A stretch of 64,000 bases of DNA, taken from assembly GCF_024529975.1 (NCBI RefSeq), contig NZ_AP024897.1, positions 2,356,001 to 2,420,000 of the forward strand, read 5' to 3'. Positions 35,024 through 43,509 of this stretch are shown here, one piece after another. Numbering within the stretch: the stretch's first letter is position 1; each line of letters opens with the position of its first letter. This stretch comes from Vibrio quintilis. Its GTDB lineage: Bacteria > Pseudomonadota > Gammaproteobacteria > Enterobacterales > Vibrionaceae. A program made the translations under genes and the position numbers. The notes under the pieces are model-generated. The model was not told the origin of the DNA. It did not search any database and saw nothing but the letters and a program-made list of their open reading frames with translations.

Positions 35024-37558
35024 TCACTGATCATTTTCCCTGTCTTTTCTGGTTTCCTGCCACTGATTAATTTTCTGCAAGACAAACTCCACCGTGGCAT
35101 CCGCCTGTAATTCCGGATTTCGTTCAGTAATTAAATCGTTTAACCATGTCAGGGCATCGACACAGCAACCGGTAATGTCCGTCAGTTTAGCCAGCGCTTT
35201 CACCGTTTCTGTACCAGCCAGCTCGGTTCCAACTTCATCAACCAGGGCCTGGAGTTCTTCTTTCTGATTCTTCCAGTACAGGGTCACTTTCAGCCGTTTG
35301 GGTAAAGCCCCAATACCGGCATCAGCAAGGATCACCGGAATCACCCGCTGGACAAAATCATCCCGCTGTCGCTGACTAAAGCCGTAAATCATCGCCAGTT
35401 CATGCATACAGTCAACGGACCGGAGTGATTTCTCACTCACCAGCAACACGATAAAATCCCCCCGCCCGATTTGCCGCTCAAAGGCTTCAATACTATCCCC
35501 GGTGTTCATCACATTCCGATCCCGGCACAGATTCAGCCGGTGCGCTTGCAGCTTCTGATAGATTTGATCGCAAACCACCTGCCGTTGATCCGTTTCATCG
35601 CCCCATGCGTAGGAGAAATACACATTGGGCAAGGCGTCGGGCGCCGCCTGCGCTCTTCCGATAACACTGAATGGAGGTTGATTGTTCTGCTCACACATGC
35701 TGCTTTCCTCTTGTTTTTCGCCACCTTTCACCCAGCGAACTTCCGGTTGCTGGCCTAAGTAACTGTTCTGTGTCACTGATGTAACTAAATGCTGTGCTAA
35801 ATCCAGCCCAGACGCACCGGCAATCCGGATATCAATATGGCCCGGCTGGGTAAAAGGGTCTTGCTCTTGTGCCGCCGGAGACGCTTCATCCAGAGTACAC
35901 TCAAACTGCACTTTCACCCGGTGCTGACTATCATAAAAACAGCAGCCATAACGCCAGTAATTTGCTTTCGCCCCGGCTTTTTCACCAATCTGACTCAGCA
36001 GGTAGCGCATCGTTGCATCGTGTAAAAACCGGTATTCCAGCCGGACATGAATCGCCATTTCTGCCTGCTGCCAGATTTGTTCCACCAGCGGCAATGATTT
36101 GTCCGGCAGCGCATCCGGAGCGATATAGTGCGTGTCATCGATTTTAAAACAGGCCCCGCACTGGACCATCATCTCCACAAACAGCTGTTGATCGTGTTCA
36201 GCGACTTCCTGCTGCCAGAGTAAATGGGTCAAAGTATCCCGGTGAAAACAGCCGCCCTGATCTTTCAGCACCGGCAGCACATTCCGACGCTCCAGCAGCA
36301 GGTACACCCCTTGCAGCGCCCACGCCTGATCGAGAATCAACTGATCATCAAAATGACCTTTGCGGTAAAACACCCTGCCCGACTGGTGCAGATATGCCGC
36401 CAGAGTGTCCGGTGCCGTGACCTGATGAGTTTGGCATAAAGTGACAAACTCCGGATAACTGAGCTGCCTGATCTGCTGCTGTTGCCGGGTCATTATCTCC
36501 GCTTCCACTTCAAACCACGGGTTGGGCAGCCACACGTCCCCGTTCCGTTCCAGCTGTAAGCGGATGGCCCGTTTCAGGTGCGGTGTCAAAACATCGAATC
36601 CATCGGACGTTTTAGCGCTGAAAGCCAGCTGCTTTAAGGTCTGAAATGGTTGCGGATGGGGAACCGGAGCCGGTTGTTCACTCTCAAGGCTATCACACTG
36701 GCTCTGGCACACCAGAATATTGGCGGTTGCTCCGGCCAGTGATTTTAAATACGCCAGCCAGTAGCTGAGGGGGCGGTTACGCATTTCCAGCTGTTCACAC
36801 CTGACCCGATCATGATTTTCAAAATCCGGATGCCACAGCAGCAGATACACCGCCCGCTGATCAATAAACAAGCTGTGCGTGCCCAGATAGACATCCTGCC
36901 CGCCGAAATCCCAGCAGTGAATCTGCACCTTTGCATCACTCCAGTGAAAATCATGAATATGAATGCCATGGGTACTGGGAACCGTTTCATCATAACCTTC
37001 GCCGCGTAACCGCCTTGCCAGTTGAGTCTTGCCGATTCTGCCATTACCCAGCAACATCAGTTTGACCGTATTCGGTGTGCGGTAGCCATGTTGTTTTATG
37101 TCGTGATACCAGTCTTCAACCGCTTTCTGATTAAAAGGAGAAGTTAATTCGGCTGGAACATGTTCGACAGGTAAACTGCCAGTGATATTAAGCCGGGGTC
37201 GTTCGAGAAGAAGCACCTGCGCCGCAGACCAGGAAAGTTTTTCACCATTGCGCTGAGAAACTCTCAATTGATTTAACTGAGTGAGTGATATCAGATCAGA
37301 TACATTGCTCAGACCATCCCACCCGCTGAAATCCAGCGACTGTAACTGCGAACAACCTGCCAAACCCGACAAACTTTCTAAAACCCGGCAATGGCTTAAG
37401 TTCAGGTGGGTTAACTGTGATGCCAGTTCACTGATTTCCTCCGGTAACTGCCTCAGCCTTAACCGGCTTAAGTCCAGTTCGGTCTGGCCGGTGTCCAGTG
37501 CATGACGGATTAAACGGCGGGCTTCCTGATGGGCGGCGGGGTGCTGAAATCCTGACAT
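35024..37558 (-). CDS. LRR-Roc-COR-TIR protein (bacterial Roco with TIR effector)
   Basis: An 844-residue protein. Residues about 20-135 hold short leucine-rich repeats (QTELDLSRLRLRQLPEEI, THLNLSHC, LQSLDFSG). A Roc GTPase follows with P-loop GNGRIGKT (171-178), switch II DFGGQ (217-221) and a QSQCD guanine-specificity segment. A COR dimerisation region occupies about 340-620. The C-terminal TIR domain begins at NVYFSYAWGDE (645) and has SLRSVDCMHEL with E720 at the position of the catalytic glutamate in NAD-cleaving TIR domains. Bacterial TIR proteins often deplete NAD or make signalling nucleotides in phage defence; that role is inference. Start ATG 37558. Confidence 0.9.
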   Translation of the reverse strand: MSGFQHPAAHQEARRLIRHALDTGQTELDLSRLRLRQLPEEISELASQLTHLNLSHCRVLESLSGLAGCSQLQSLDFSGWDGLSNVSDLISLTQLNQLRVSQRNGEKLSWSAAQVLLLERPRLNITGSLPVEHVPAELTSPFNQKAVEDWYHDIKQHGYRTPNTVKLMLLGNGRIGKTQLARRLRGEGYDETVPSTHGIHIHDFHWSDAKVQIHCWDFGGQDVYLGTHSLFIDQRAVYLLLWHPDFENHDRVRCEQLEMRNRPLSYWLAYLKSLAGATANILVCQSQCDSLESEQPAPVPHPQPFQTLKQLAFSAKTSDGFDVLTPHLKRAIRLQLERNGDVWLPNPWFEVEAEIMTRQQQQIRQLSYPEFVTLCQTHQVTAPDTLAAYLHQSGRVFYRKGHFDDQLILDQAWALQGVYLLLERRNVLPVLKDQGGCFHRDTLTHLLWQQEVAEHDQQLFVEMMVQCGACFKIDDTHYIAPDALPDKSLPLVEQIWQQAEMAIHVRLEYRFLHDATMRYLLSQIGEKAGAKANYWRYGCCFYDSQHRVKVQFECTLDEASPAAQEQDPFTQPGHIDIRIAGASGLDLAQHLVTSVTQNSYLGQQPEVRWVKGGEKQEESSMCEQNNQPPFSVIGRAQAAPDALPNVYFSYAWGDETDQRQVVCDQIYQKLQAHRLNLCRDRNVMNTGDSIEAFERQIGRGDFIVLLVSEKSLRSVDCMHELAMIYGFSQRQRDDFVQRVIPVILADAGIGALPKRLKVTLYWKNQKEELQALVDEVGTELAGTETVKALAKLTDITGCCVDALTWLNDLITERNPELQADATVEFVLQKINQWQETRKDRENDQ

Positions 37559-37714
37559 AACGGTCCTTCTGATCAGTGCTAAGGGCTTAGGGGTTGATAC
37601 TATTCTGATTGCTTTGCGCTTTTCTGTATATCGGAGGATTCACAGAATGTAAAGGCGGGCGGCGCAAAAGAGACTATGCCATAGGAAAACGGTCTGCCCG
37701 TTATCTCTGCCACT

Positions 37715-37744
37715 AAACAGCCCGACCAGATTGACGGGCTGTTT
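37715..37744 (-). terminator. Hairpin between the secreted unknown gene and the Roco gene
   Basis: aaacagcccg and cgggctgttt form a perfect 10-bp stem with a 10-nt loop. It follows the leftward gene ending at 37772 and precedes the Roco promoter region. Only three T follow the stem, so termination may be weak. Confidence 0.55.
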
Positions 37745-37771
37745 CTATTCAGCTGTTTTTATCCGGCAGAT

Positions 37772-38359
37772 CTATTTCACCAGAGAAGCATTCACTTTAG
37801 AACACAGTACAGCACTGATGTGGGCATCCCCGGCATTGTCAAATTCAAAACCGGTGATGTCATAGCCGGTTTCACAACCCATTCTTTTTTCAGCCAGCGG
37901 AACCCACTGGAAATCGTTATCATCAACACGGTATTGATAGGTATATGTCGCACCACTGCCAAGGGAGATAACCGTTTTTTTCAACGCACTGCATCTGAAT
38001 TTCTGCACCCTTTGATCTGTTTTGTCGACATAATAAAGACCCGAGACCAGCTGATGAGCACCACACTGATAAGAAGCCGTTCCCTGTTTGTTCATCACAA
38101 CCGTCTTGCCGGTGGACTGAAACCGGACAGGACTGTCCGAAACGTAAGCAAATTCTCTGAGGCTGAGATCTGTCACACCTTTCAGACTGACTTTGGTCAG
38201 CGGCCCGGCAGCTTTATGCCATCGCGTTGTTTTCCCGTACATTTGTACCCATTTTTCAGTGAAAGTGGATTGGGATGTGTCGCTGTCCGCAGCGCAGGAG
38301 AAAGCAGAAAGCGTGAATAAGGCAGTCACAAACGTAAGCATTGAGGTTTTAGTCATCAC
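37772..38359 (-). CDS. Secreted protein of unknown family
   Basis: A 195-residue protein with a signal peptide (MMTKTSMLTFVTALFTLSAFSCAA). The mature part is polar with four Cys (YQCGAHQL, KFRCSAL, RMGCETGYD, AVLCSK), enough for two disulfides, and beta-strand-like segments such as SGATYTYQYRVDDNDFQWVPL. I do not recognise a family. Monocistronic and followed by a hairpin. Confidence 0.65.
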   Translation of the reverse strand: MMTKTSMLTFVTALFTLSAFSCAADSDTSQSTFTEKWVQMYGKTTRWHKAAGPLTKVSLKGVTDLSLREFAYVSDSPVRFQSTGKTVVMNKQGTASYQCGAHQLVSGLYYVDKTDQRVQKFRCSALKKTVISLGSGATYTYQYRVDDNDFQWVPLAEKRMGCETGYDITGFEFDNAGDAHISAVLCSKVNASLVK

Positions 38360-38411
38360 AATTTTCCTGTATTAAACAATAAAAAATCAATATGACTATA
38401 TGCGCATAGTA

Positions 38412-38978
38412 TTATTTTGTGAATGATGCTTCATCACATAACTCATCCCGCACCACCATCAGCGCATACCCAAGCAGGTTCAATCCTTTCCATTTGGCCG
38501 GAATCGGTGCCAGTTCGTGGTCAGCAGCCAGGCCAATCCCCCAGATTTTATCCACCGGACTGGCTTCAACCAGAATCCGCTTCCCGGTTCCGAGCAGAAA
38601 TGCCTTCAGTTCCGGGTTTTGACTGAACTTCAGCCGGTTGGCACTGACCACAATCTCAAACCGTTTTTCATTCCAGATCGCCTCATCAAAACCGGTCACT
38701 TTGCGGCCCAGTTGTTTGGCTTCATTCGGGTGAGCGCTGGCAAGAATCTGCTGACCAATTTCCGGACAACCGAACAGCATCGCTTTGTGGTACATCATAT
38801 AATGTTCAGCCGTTTTAAACTGCATACCATCGTCTTCAAACGGCGCACCATACCACTGACTGAAGCAGGAGTGAGAAATTCCGGATTTCGCTTTCTGATG
38901 TCCCCAGAAAAACACAAATTTGGGGTGGCCGCCTTTGGCGATCCATGCTTTTAATGCGTCATTACTTTGAATTGTCAT
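38412..38978 (-). CDS. NADAR-family N-glycosidase (YbiA-like)
   Basis: A 188-residue protein with the NADAR pattern: FVFFWGHQ, SHSCFSQWYGAPFEDDGMQFKTAEHYMMYHKAMLF, AHPNEAKQLGRKVTGFDEAIWNEKRFEIVVSANRLKFSQNPELKAFLLGTGKRILVEASPVDKIWGIGLAAD. These are the conserved FWGH, FxTAEHYMMYxKA, LGRxVxGFD and ExSPxDxIWGIG motifs. NADAR proteins cleave N-glycosidic bonds, for example in riboflavin intermediates, and some remove ADP-ribose from nucleic acid. ATG 38978 has AAAGGTAA upstream. Confidence 0.88.
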   Translation of the reverse strand: MTIQSNDALKAWIAKGGHPKFVFFWGHQKAKSGISHSCFSQWYGAPFEDDGMQFKTAEHYMMYHKAMLFGCPEIGQQILASAHPNEAKQLGRKVTGFDEAIWNEKRFEIVVSANRLKFSQNPELKAFLLGTGKRILVEASPVDKIWGIGLAADHELAPIPAKWKGLNLLGYALMVVRDELCDEASFTK

Positions 38979-39096
38979 ACATTTACCTTTCATACTGCCT
39001 GGCTGGAATTGGCGGGCCGTGGCCCTTTGCTTTCCATCCCTGATAACTTGCGGTAAAGTAAAGCGTTTCATCCATGAGCACAAGTGACAAATCTCA

Positions 39097-39738
39097 GTGA
39101 CTACGGACAATGCACCGAAACGCCGTCGCGGGCGGCCACCGAAAACCGGCCGTGAATTTACCGATACCAGAGCACAGCTGATCCGCAGCGGACTGGAACT
39201 CATCACCGAGTATGGTTTTATTGCGGCCGGCGTCGAGCCGATTGTCAAAAACGTGCAGGTGCCGAAAGGCTCTTTCTATCACTATTTCAAAAGCAAAGAA
39301 GATTTTGGGCAGCAGGTTTTAGCCGCCTACGGCAGTTATTTTGCCCACAAGCTGGACAAACATCTGCTCGATGAACGTCTGTCGCCATTAAAGCGGATTG
39401 ACAGCTTTGTGGAAAATGCCAAACAGGGAATCACGCAGTATCAGTTTAAGCGCGGCTGTCTGGTGGGAAATATGATGCAGGAAGTCCCGCAATTATCCGA
39501 AGCCCTCTCCGCTCAGCTGCGGGAAATTATCACCGACTGGCAGCAACGTATCAGTGATTGCCTTGAGCTGGCAAAAACCTGCGGGGAAATTCCGCCGGGC
39601 GCAGATACCGACAGTTTAGCGTCTGTGTTCTGGTCCGGCTGGGAAGGTGCCGTGATGCGGGCGAAGCTGTTTCAGTCCGTCGAACCACTGGATGAATTCT
39701 GGCGTTATTACCGCCACCATCTGGATCAACTTGCCTGA
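39097..39738 (+). CDS. TetR-family regulator, AcuR-like
   Basis: A 213-residue protein: N-terminal KRRRGRPPKTG arm, TetR helix-turn-helix (LIRSGLELITEYGFIAAGVEPIVKNVQVPKGSFYHYFKSKEDFGQQVLAAYGSYFAHKLD), and a ligand-binding domain with RGCLVGNMMQE and FWSGWEGAVMRAKL. These segments are close to AcuR, the acrylate-responsive repressor of DMSP catabolism genes. An acuI gene lies 2 kb downstream on the other strand with a TetR-type operator (42602). The GTG at 39097 is the only usable start after an in-frame stop. It is 19 bp upstream of the aminotransferase gene. Confidence 0.85.
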   Translation: MTTDNAPKRRRGRPPKTGREFTDTRAQLIRSGLELITEYGFIAAGVEPIVKNVQVPKGSFYHYFKSKEDFGQQVLAAYGSYFAHKLDKHLLDERLSPLKRIDSFVENAKQGITQYQFKRGCLVGNMMQEVPQLSEALSAQLREIITDWQQRISDCLELAKTCGEIPPGADTDSLASVFWSGWEGAVMRAKLFQSVEPLDEFWRYYRHHLDQLA

Positions 39739-39757
39739 CTGAGGAACACCATTCACC

Positions 39758-40927
39758 ATGACATCATGTGATCACGATTTCGATACCCCGATAGACCGCC
39801 AATTCACCGACAGTATCAAATGGGCAAAATATCAGGGCCGGGATATCATTCCGCTCTGGGTTGCAGATATGGATTTTCCGTCGCCACCGGCAGTCAAAGA
39901 AGCCATCCGGCAGCGGGCACAACATCCGGTATACGGTTATTGTCAGCCATCCGCAAAGCTGAAGCCCTTATGTTGTGAATGGCTGGCAAACAAATATGAC
40001 TGGCAGGTCACTGAGGAGGCGCTGATTTTCACGCCGGGCCTGGTTCCGGCCATCAATATCGGCTGTGAAGCCTTCACCCGCCCGGATGAGAAGGTTATCC
40101 TGCAAACGCCTGTTTATCCGAAAATTACCGCCGCACCACAACGTTTTGGCCGGGATGCCATCACCCTGCCGGTCAAAAGAATCCGGGGCCGCTGGCAGAT
40201 GGATTTTGCAGCGCTGGATGAACAGCTGGATCAAAAAGCAAAGTTACTGATTCTGTGCAGCCCGCATAATCCGACCGGTACGGTGTTTACCCGTCAGGAG
40301 TTAACCACACTCGCGCAGAGGGTTGAAGGTCATGACCTGATCGTCATTTCCGATGAAATTCACAGTGATTTAATTCTGGAACCGAATGTCAGCCACACAC
40401 CTTTCGCCACCATTTCCGAAGCGATGAAACAAAGGATAGTAACCTTAACCGGACCGGGAAAAGCCTTCAATCTGGCCGGGCTCAGCTGCGGCGTTGCCGT
40501 CATTGAAAACCCGGTGCTGCGGCAACAATTTCAGGCAGCTCAGCAAGGTGTGATGTCGGGCGTCAACATTTTCGGTTTCGCGGCGGTTGAAGCTGCGTAT
40601 CAACATGGTCAACCCTGGCTCACCGCACTGCTGGATTACCTGCGGGGCAACCGGGATTATCTGATGCAGCAATGTCGTGAACTGCCGGGCGTGGTGATGC
40701 ATGCCCCTGAAGCAACCTACCTTGCATGGATTGACATTTCCGCCCTTGGGCTGACAGATGCGGTACAATATTTTGAGTCTTACGGCATAGGCGTCAGCGG
40801 CGGTGAACCATTTGGCAACCCCGGTTTTATCCGGCTGAATTTTGGTTGCAGCCGTTCACTGCTGGAAACCGCAGCCGCCAGACTGACGGAGGCAGTGCAT
40901 GCGGCTTATGCCGCTGCGCGGGGGTGA
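39758..40927 (+). CDS. PatB/MalY-type PLP-dependent aminotransferase (C-S lyase)
   Basis: A 389-residue fold-type I PLP enzyme. Diagnostic PatB/MalY segments are IPLWVADMDFPSPPAVKEAI, HPVYGY, FTPGLVPAI, SPHNPTGTVF, VISDEIHSDL, and TGPGKAFNLAGL with the PLP lysine. Members cleave cystathionine-type C-S bonds and some are transaminases. It forms an operon with the preceding TetR gene, so the regulator may also control sulfur or thioether metabolism here. Confidence 0.88.
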   Translation: MTSCDHDFDTPIDRQFTDSIKWAKYQGRDIIPLWVADMDFPSPPAVKEAIRQRAQHPVYGYCQPSAKLKPLCCEWLANKYDWQVTEEALIFTPGLVPAINIGCEAFTRPDEKVILQTPVYPKITAAPQRFGRDAITLPVKRIRGRWQMDFAALDEQLDQKAKLLILCSPHNPTGTVFTRQELTTLAQRVEGHDLIVISDEIHSDLILEPNVSHTPFATISEAMKQRIVTLTGPGKAFNLAGLSCGVAVIENPVLRQQFQAAQQGVMSGVNIFGFAAVEAAYQHGQPWLTALLDYLRGNRDYLMQQCRELPGVVMHAPEATYLAWIDISALGLTDAVQYFESYGIGVSGGEPFGNPGFIRLNFGCSRSLLETAAARLTEAVHAAYAAARG

Positions 40928-40944
40928 GTTTCAGGTCTCATTTG

Positions 40945-41146
40945 CTTCTGATTTCAGAAGTATTTGGCTTTTGTGGGTTGTTTGGTGCGCTGGTGAATAT
41001 TGCGGATTCAAGCGGCTTGTGGTGCCCGCTCTCCCTTCACTCTTTCTTCTGATTTCAGAAGTATTTGGCTTTTGTGAGTTGTTTGGTGCGCTGGTGAGTT
41101 TTGTGGATTCAAGTGGCTTCTGGTGCCCGCGCCCCGGTCACTCTTT
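40945..41146. repeat. Two tandem 101-bp direct repeats
   Basis: Units 40945-41045 and 41046-41146 align end to end with about ten differences. Each begins with the palindrome cttctgatttcagaag and ends with cactcttt. They form the left part of a structured non-coding element. Confidence 0.85.
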
Positions 41147-41516
41147 TTGCGCGGACAAAAAAGAGTGACGAGAAAAAGGCCGCCCCGATATCGCTTTGAT
41201 TCTGATGCAGGTTAAGTTCATCATCTGTGAACCGGGGTACGGTTCGATTCGCATCCTGCTCAACGAACCTTGAAATTCATGCATGAATTTCAACGCCCTC
41301 TGATTTGAAGAATGCATCAGAAAGCGATAAGGGGAAATAAAAACACAAAATCGATCACCCACCCAAACTGAGGCTATCCAATATCCTGCGGATAAAAACC
41401 CCGGATGGGTTTTTAAGGAATTTTGAGCAGGACGCGAATAAATCCGTGCCGCATTGCATGTACCAGAGCCGGATAAAAAAGGATTTTTGGATACTTTTCA
41501 TCCATTGAAAAGTATC
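41139..41516. other. Structured non-coding element with several perfect inverted repeats
   Basis: The stretch between the PatB gene and acuI holds these perfect inverted repeats: 10-bp arms at 41139-41148/41158-41167; a 20-bp palindrome at 41272-41291; 8-bp arms at 41394-41401/41407-41414; and 11-bp arms at 41490-41500/41506-41516. Open frames on the minus strand here have no protein character. The pattern suggests a dispersed, folded RNA or DNA element rather than a gene; similar sequence is, as I recall, found in intergenic regions of other gammaproteobacteria. Confidence 0.55.
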
Positions 41517-41555
41517 TGGGGCGCACCAAACCAAAAGCTTCAAATCAAACAACAA

Positions 41556-42545
41556 TTAAAACCGATTTACATCCACCACAACCCGGCCTTTTACTTTCCC
41601 GTCCAATAATTGCTGTGCGGTTTCAATGACATCATTCATGCCAATCAGCATACTGATATTATCCAGCATGATACGATCTGTCAGCCGGGCGATATTTTCC
41701 CATGCAGTCTGACGAAGCGGCATCGGACACATGACACTATCAATACCAGTCAGTGTGACACCACGTAAAATAAACGGCGCCACCGAGGCTGGCAGATCCA
41801 TCCCCTGTGCCAGCCCGCAAGCGGCAACAACACCACCATAAATGGTGGACGCACAGACATTGGCCAGAGTGTGACTTCCCACGGTATCAATCGCAGCAGC
41901 CCACAATTCCTTCCCCAAAGGACGTCCCGGTTCAGATAATGTCTGACGATCAACAATTTCCTGTGCTCCCAGTTTTTGCAGGCGCTCCGCTTCCTCTGTC
42001 CGACCGGTGGAAGCCACGACGTGATAGCCCAGCTTCGCCAGAAATGCGATGGCAAAGCTGCCGACACCACCGTTTGCTCCGGTCACCAGTACCGGGCCGG
42101 AACCGGGGGTAATTCCGTATTTTTCCAGAGCCATCACACACAGCATCGCCGTATAGCCAGCGGTTCCGACCGCCATCACATCATATGCGCTCATATTTTC
42201 AGGTACCGGCAGCAACCACTTACCGGGAACAGTGGCTTTTTGCGCCAGCCCGCCCCAGTATTTTTCACCCAGTCCCCAGCCGTTAATCAAAACCCGTTGT
42301 CCCGGCTGAAAATCAGGGTGCTGCCCTGACTCAACCACACCTGAAAAATCAATCCCCGGCACCATAGGAAAACGACGCACCACCGGAGATGCACCGGTAA
42401 TTGCCAGACCATCTTTATAGTTTAAGGTAGAATATTCCACGTCGATGGTCACTTCACCTGCCGGCAAATCGCTGTCCTGCAATTCTGTCAGCCGGCACTG
42501 ATATTGATCTTCTGCTTTATCGATATAAATCGCTTTAAACGTCAT
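41556..42545 (-). CDS. acuI: Acrylyl-CoA reductase (AcuI/YhdH family)
   Basis: A 329-residue medium-chain dehydrogenase/reductase of the YhdH/AcuI type: VEYSTLNYKDGLAITG, PMVPGIDFSGVVE, LINGWGLGEKYWGGLAQKA, VGTAGYTAMLCVMALE, the NADPH site VLVTGANGGVGSFAIAFLAKLGY, and SVMCPMPLRQTAWENIARL. AcuI reduces acryloyl-CoA to propionyl-CoA with NADPH, detoxifying acrylate from DMSP or 3-hydroxypropionate. There is no catalytic zinc site. A TetR-type palindrome lies 57 bp upstream. Confidence 0.92.
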   Translation of the reverse strand: MTFKAIYIDKAEDQYQCRLTELQDSDLPAGEVTIDVEYSTLNYKDGLAITGASPVVRRFPMVPGIDFSGVVESGQHPDFQPGQRVLINGWGLGEKYWGGLAQKATVPGKWLLPVPENMSAYDVMAVGTAGYTAMLCVMALEKYGITPGSGPVLVTGANGGVGSFAIAFLAKLGYHVVASTGRTEEAERLQKLGAQEIVDRQTLSEPGRPLGKELWAAAIDTVGSHTLANVCASTIYGGVVAACGLAQGMDLPASVAPFILRGVTLTGIDSVMCPMPLRQTAWENIARLTDRIMLDNISMLIGMNDVIETAQQLLDGKVKGRVVVDVNRF

Positions 42546-42601
42546 GTTCCTGTCTCCGGATCAACTTGTTGATCTGTTCATTATTTCATCTGGGAAACGA
42601 T

Positions 42602-42620
42602 TATAGACCGATCGTCTATA
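42602..42620. promoter_or_regulatory. TetR-type operator upstream of acuI
   Basis: tatagac-cgatc-gtctata is a perfect 7-bp inverted repeat with a 5-bp centre, of the AGACCG..CGGTCT style bound by TetR regulators such as NemR and AcuR. It lies between acuI and its upstream region. Confidence 0.65.
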
Positions 42621-42713
42621 AAAGAATACAAAAACCTGAATGTGACATACCATGCCACTCCGGATGGAACCTGTTCATCCCCGATTAAACACGGATGCTT
42701 CTGATGAGGAATC

Positions 42714-42843
42714 TACCCCGGCAACCTGAAGATGCAGCTTTCAGTGAGATTTGAAAAGCAGAGACATTCCTGCATTCCCTTTCCTTGAACTGTACCTTTC
42801 GGCTACACGCTGAATCATGCATCTTCAGGTTGCCTGGGTATAT
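42714..42843. repeat. Long dispersed repeat with inverted ends (130 bp)
   Basis: The left end (taccccggcaacctgaagat then gcag) and right end (gaatcatgcatcttcaggtt then gcctgggta) are inverted copies of the repeat family, around about 75 bp of internal sequence without an open frame. Confidence 0.75.
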
Positions 42844-43461
42844 ATTCATTCATCGTAATAATAATTAATTAAAACCTAATATTTATATTTTTTCGTTTTA
42901 TTTTCATAAAAATTCAAATTGATTTATTGCATAACAAACCAATCGATTAAAATATATCTTATAACCTGCGAAATTTATCAGGAAAAATTGAAATCATTAC
43001 AATAATATGTAATTTTTCCTGTTCAAATTCATATTTAAACGAACTATACATATTGAATAAATATATATAAAAAATAGAAGTATCTTTAAATAAACCAGTC
43101 AATTAGCGTTTAAAAAAACTGTCATATTCATGTTGAATTTTCAAATAAAAGGACTAGTATGCATTCCTACTATTCATCTAACACATCAATAGCTTAGACA
43201 ACAATCACACAAAACATCAGATGTATCAGTATAAATTAAAACTAATAAAACCATGAATATAATAAAAACAACAATATCATTTACATATTTTTCTGAAAAA
43301 AACATTACCTTTAAAATGTCAGTCTCAGTCTGTTAAAAAGAACTGAATAAATAAAACCCTTTCAATGAAACTATTAAGCTCAGGAAAAGTTGGAATAAAG
43401 ATCAATATTTTTAACTATAAAGGCAATTTATTTCATCCCAACTTGAAAATTAAAACGCACA
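42844..43461. promoter_or_regulatory. Very AT-rich control region of the aminolipid gene cluster
   Basis: About 620 bp of roughly 75-80% A+T, unlike the coding DNA on both sides. Such DNA is a typical target of H-NS-type silencing and marks transferred clusters. No divergent gene is present. It contains a 12-codon mini-frame (43159-43197) and precedes a terminator-like hairpin. Confidence 0.5.
43159..43197 (+). CDS. Possible 12-residue leader peptide (MHSYYSSNTSIA)
   Basis: An ATG with AAAGGA 5 nt upstream opens a short frame ending at TAG 43195-43197. Four of the twelve residues are serine and two are tyrosine. It lies in the untranslated region about 265 bp before a terminator-like hairpin. 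It could be a leader peptide, but the distance to the hairpin is large for classical attenuation, so it may be chance. Confidence 0.25.
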   Translation: MHSYYSSNTSIA

Positions 43462-43491
43462 CATTCTGCTATTGATAAGCAGGATGTTTTT
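43462..43491 (+). terminator. Terminator-like hairpin (attenuator) just upstream of the cluster
   Basis: cattctgct and agcaggatg form a 9-bp stem with one G-U pair and a 7-nt loop, followed by TTTTT at 43487-43491. It ends 18 bp before the first start codon. Since no gene lies directly upstream, it more likely attenuates transcription into the cluster than ends a preceding gene. Confidence 0.5.
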
Positions 43492-43509
43492 AATTATGAG
43501 ATTATCAGC

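Noticed and set aside
34891..35100. 69-codon leftward frame between the Roco and YciC-like genes
   Set aside because: It overlaps the end of the Roco frame in another register and has no family character.
40945..41146. CRISPR-like array from the tandem 101-bp repeats
   Set aside because: Only two units, no unique spacers between short repeats, and no cas genes in the window.
41138..41555. Two leftward open frames (41138-41362 and 41355-41555) in the non-coding element
   Set aside because: They lie over the inverted repeats of the structured element, have no protein-like composition or ribosome sites, and look like phantom frames often annotated in this kind of repeat.
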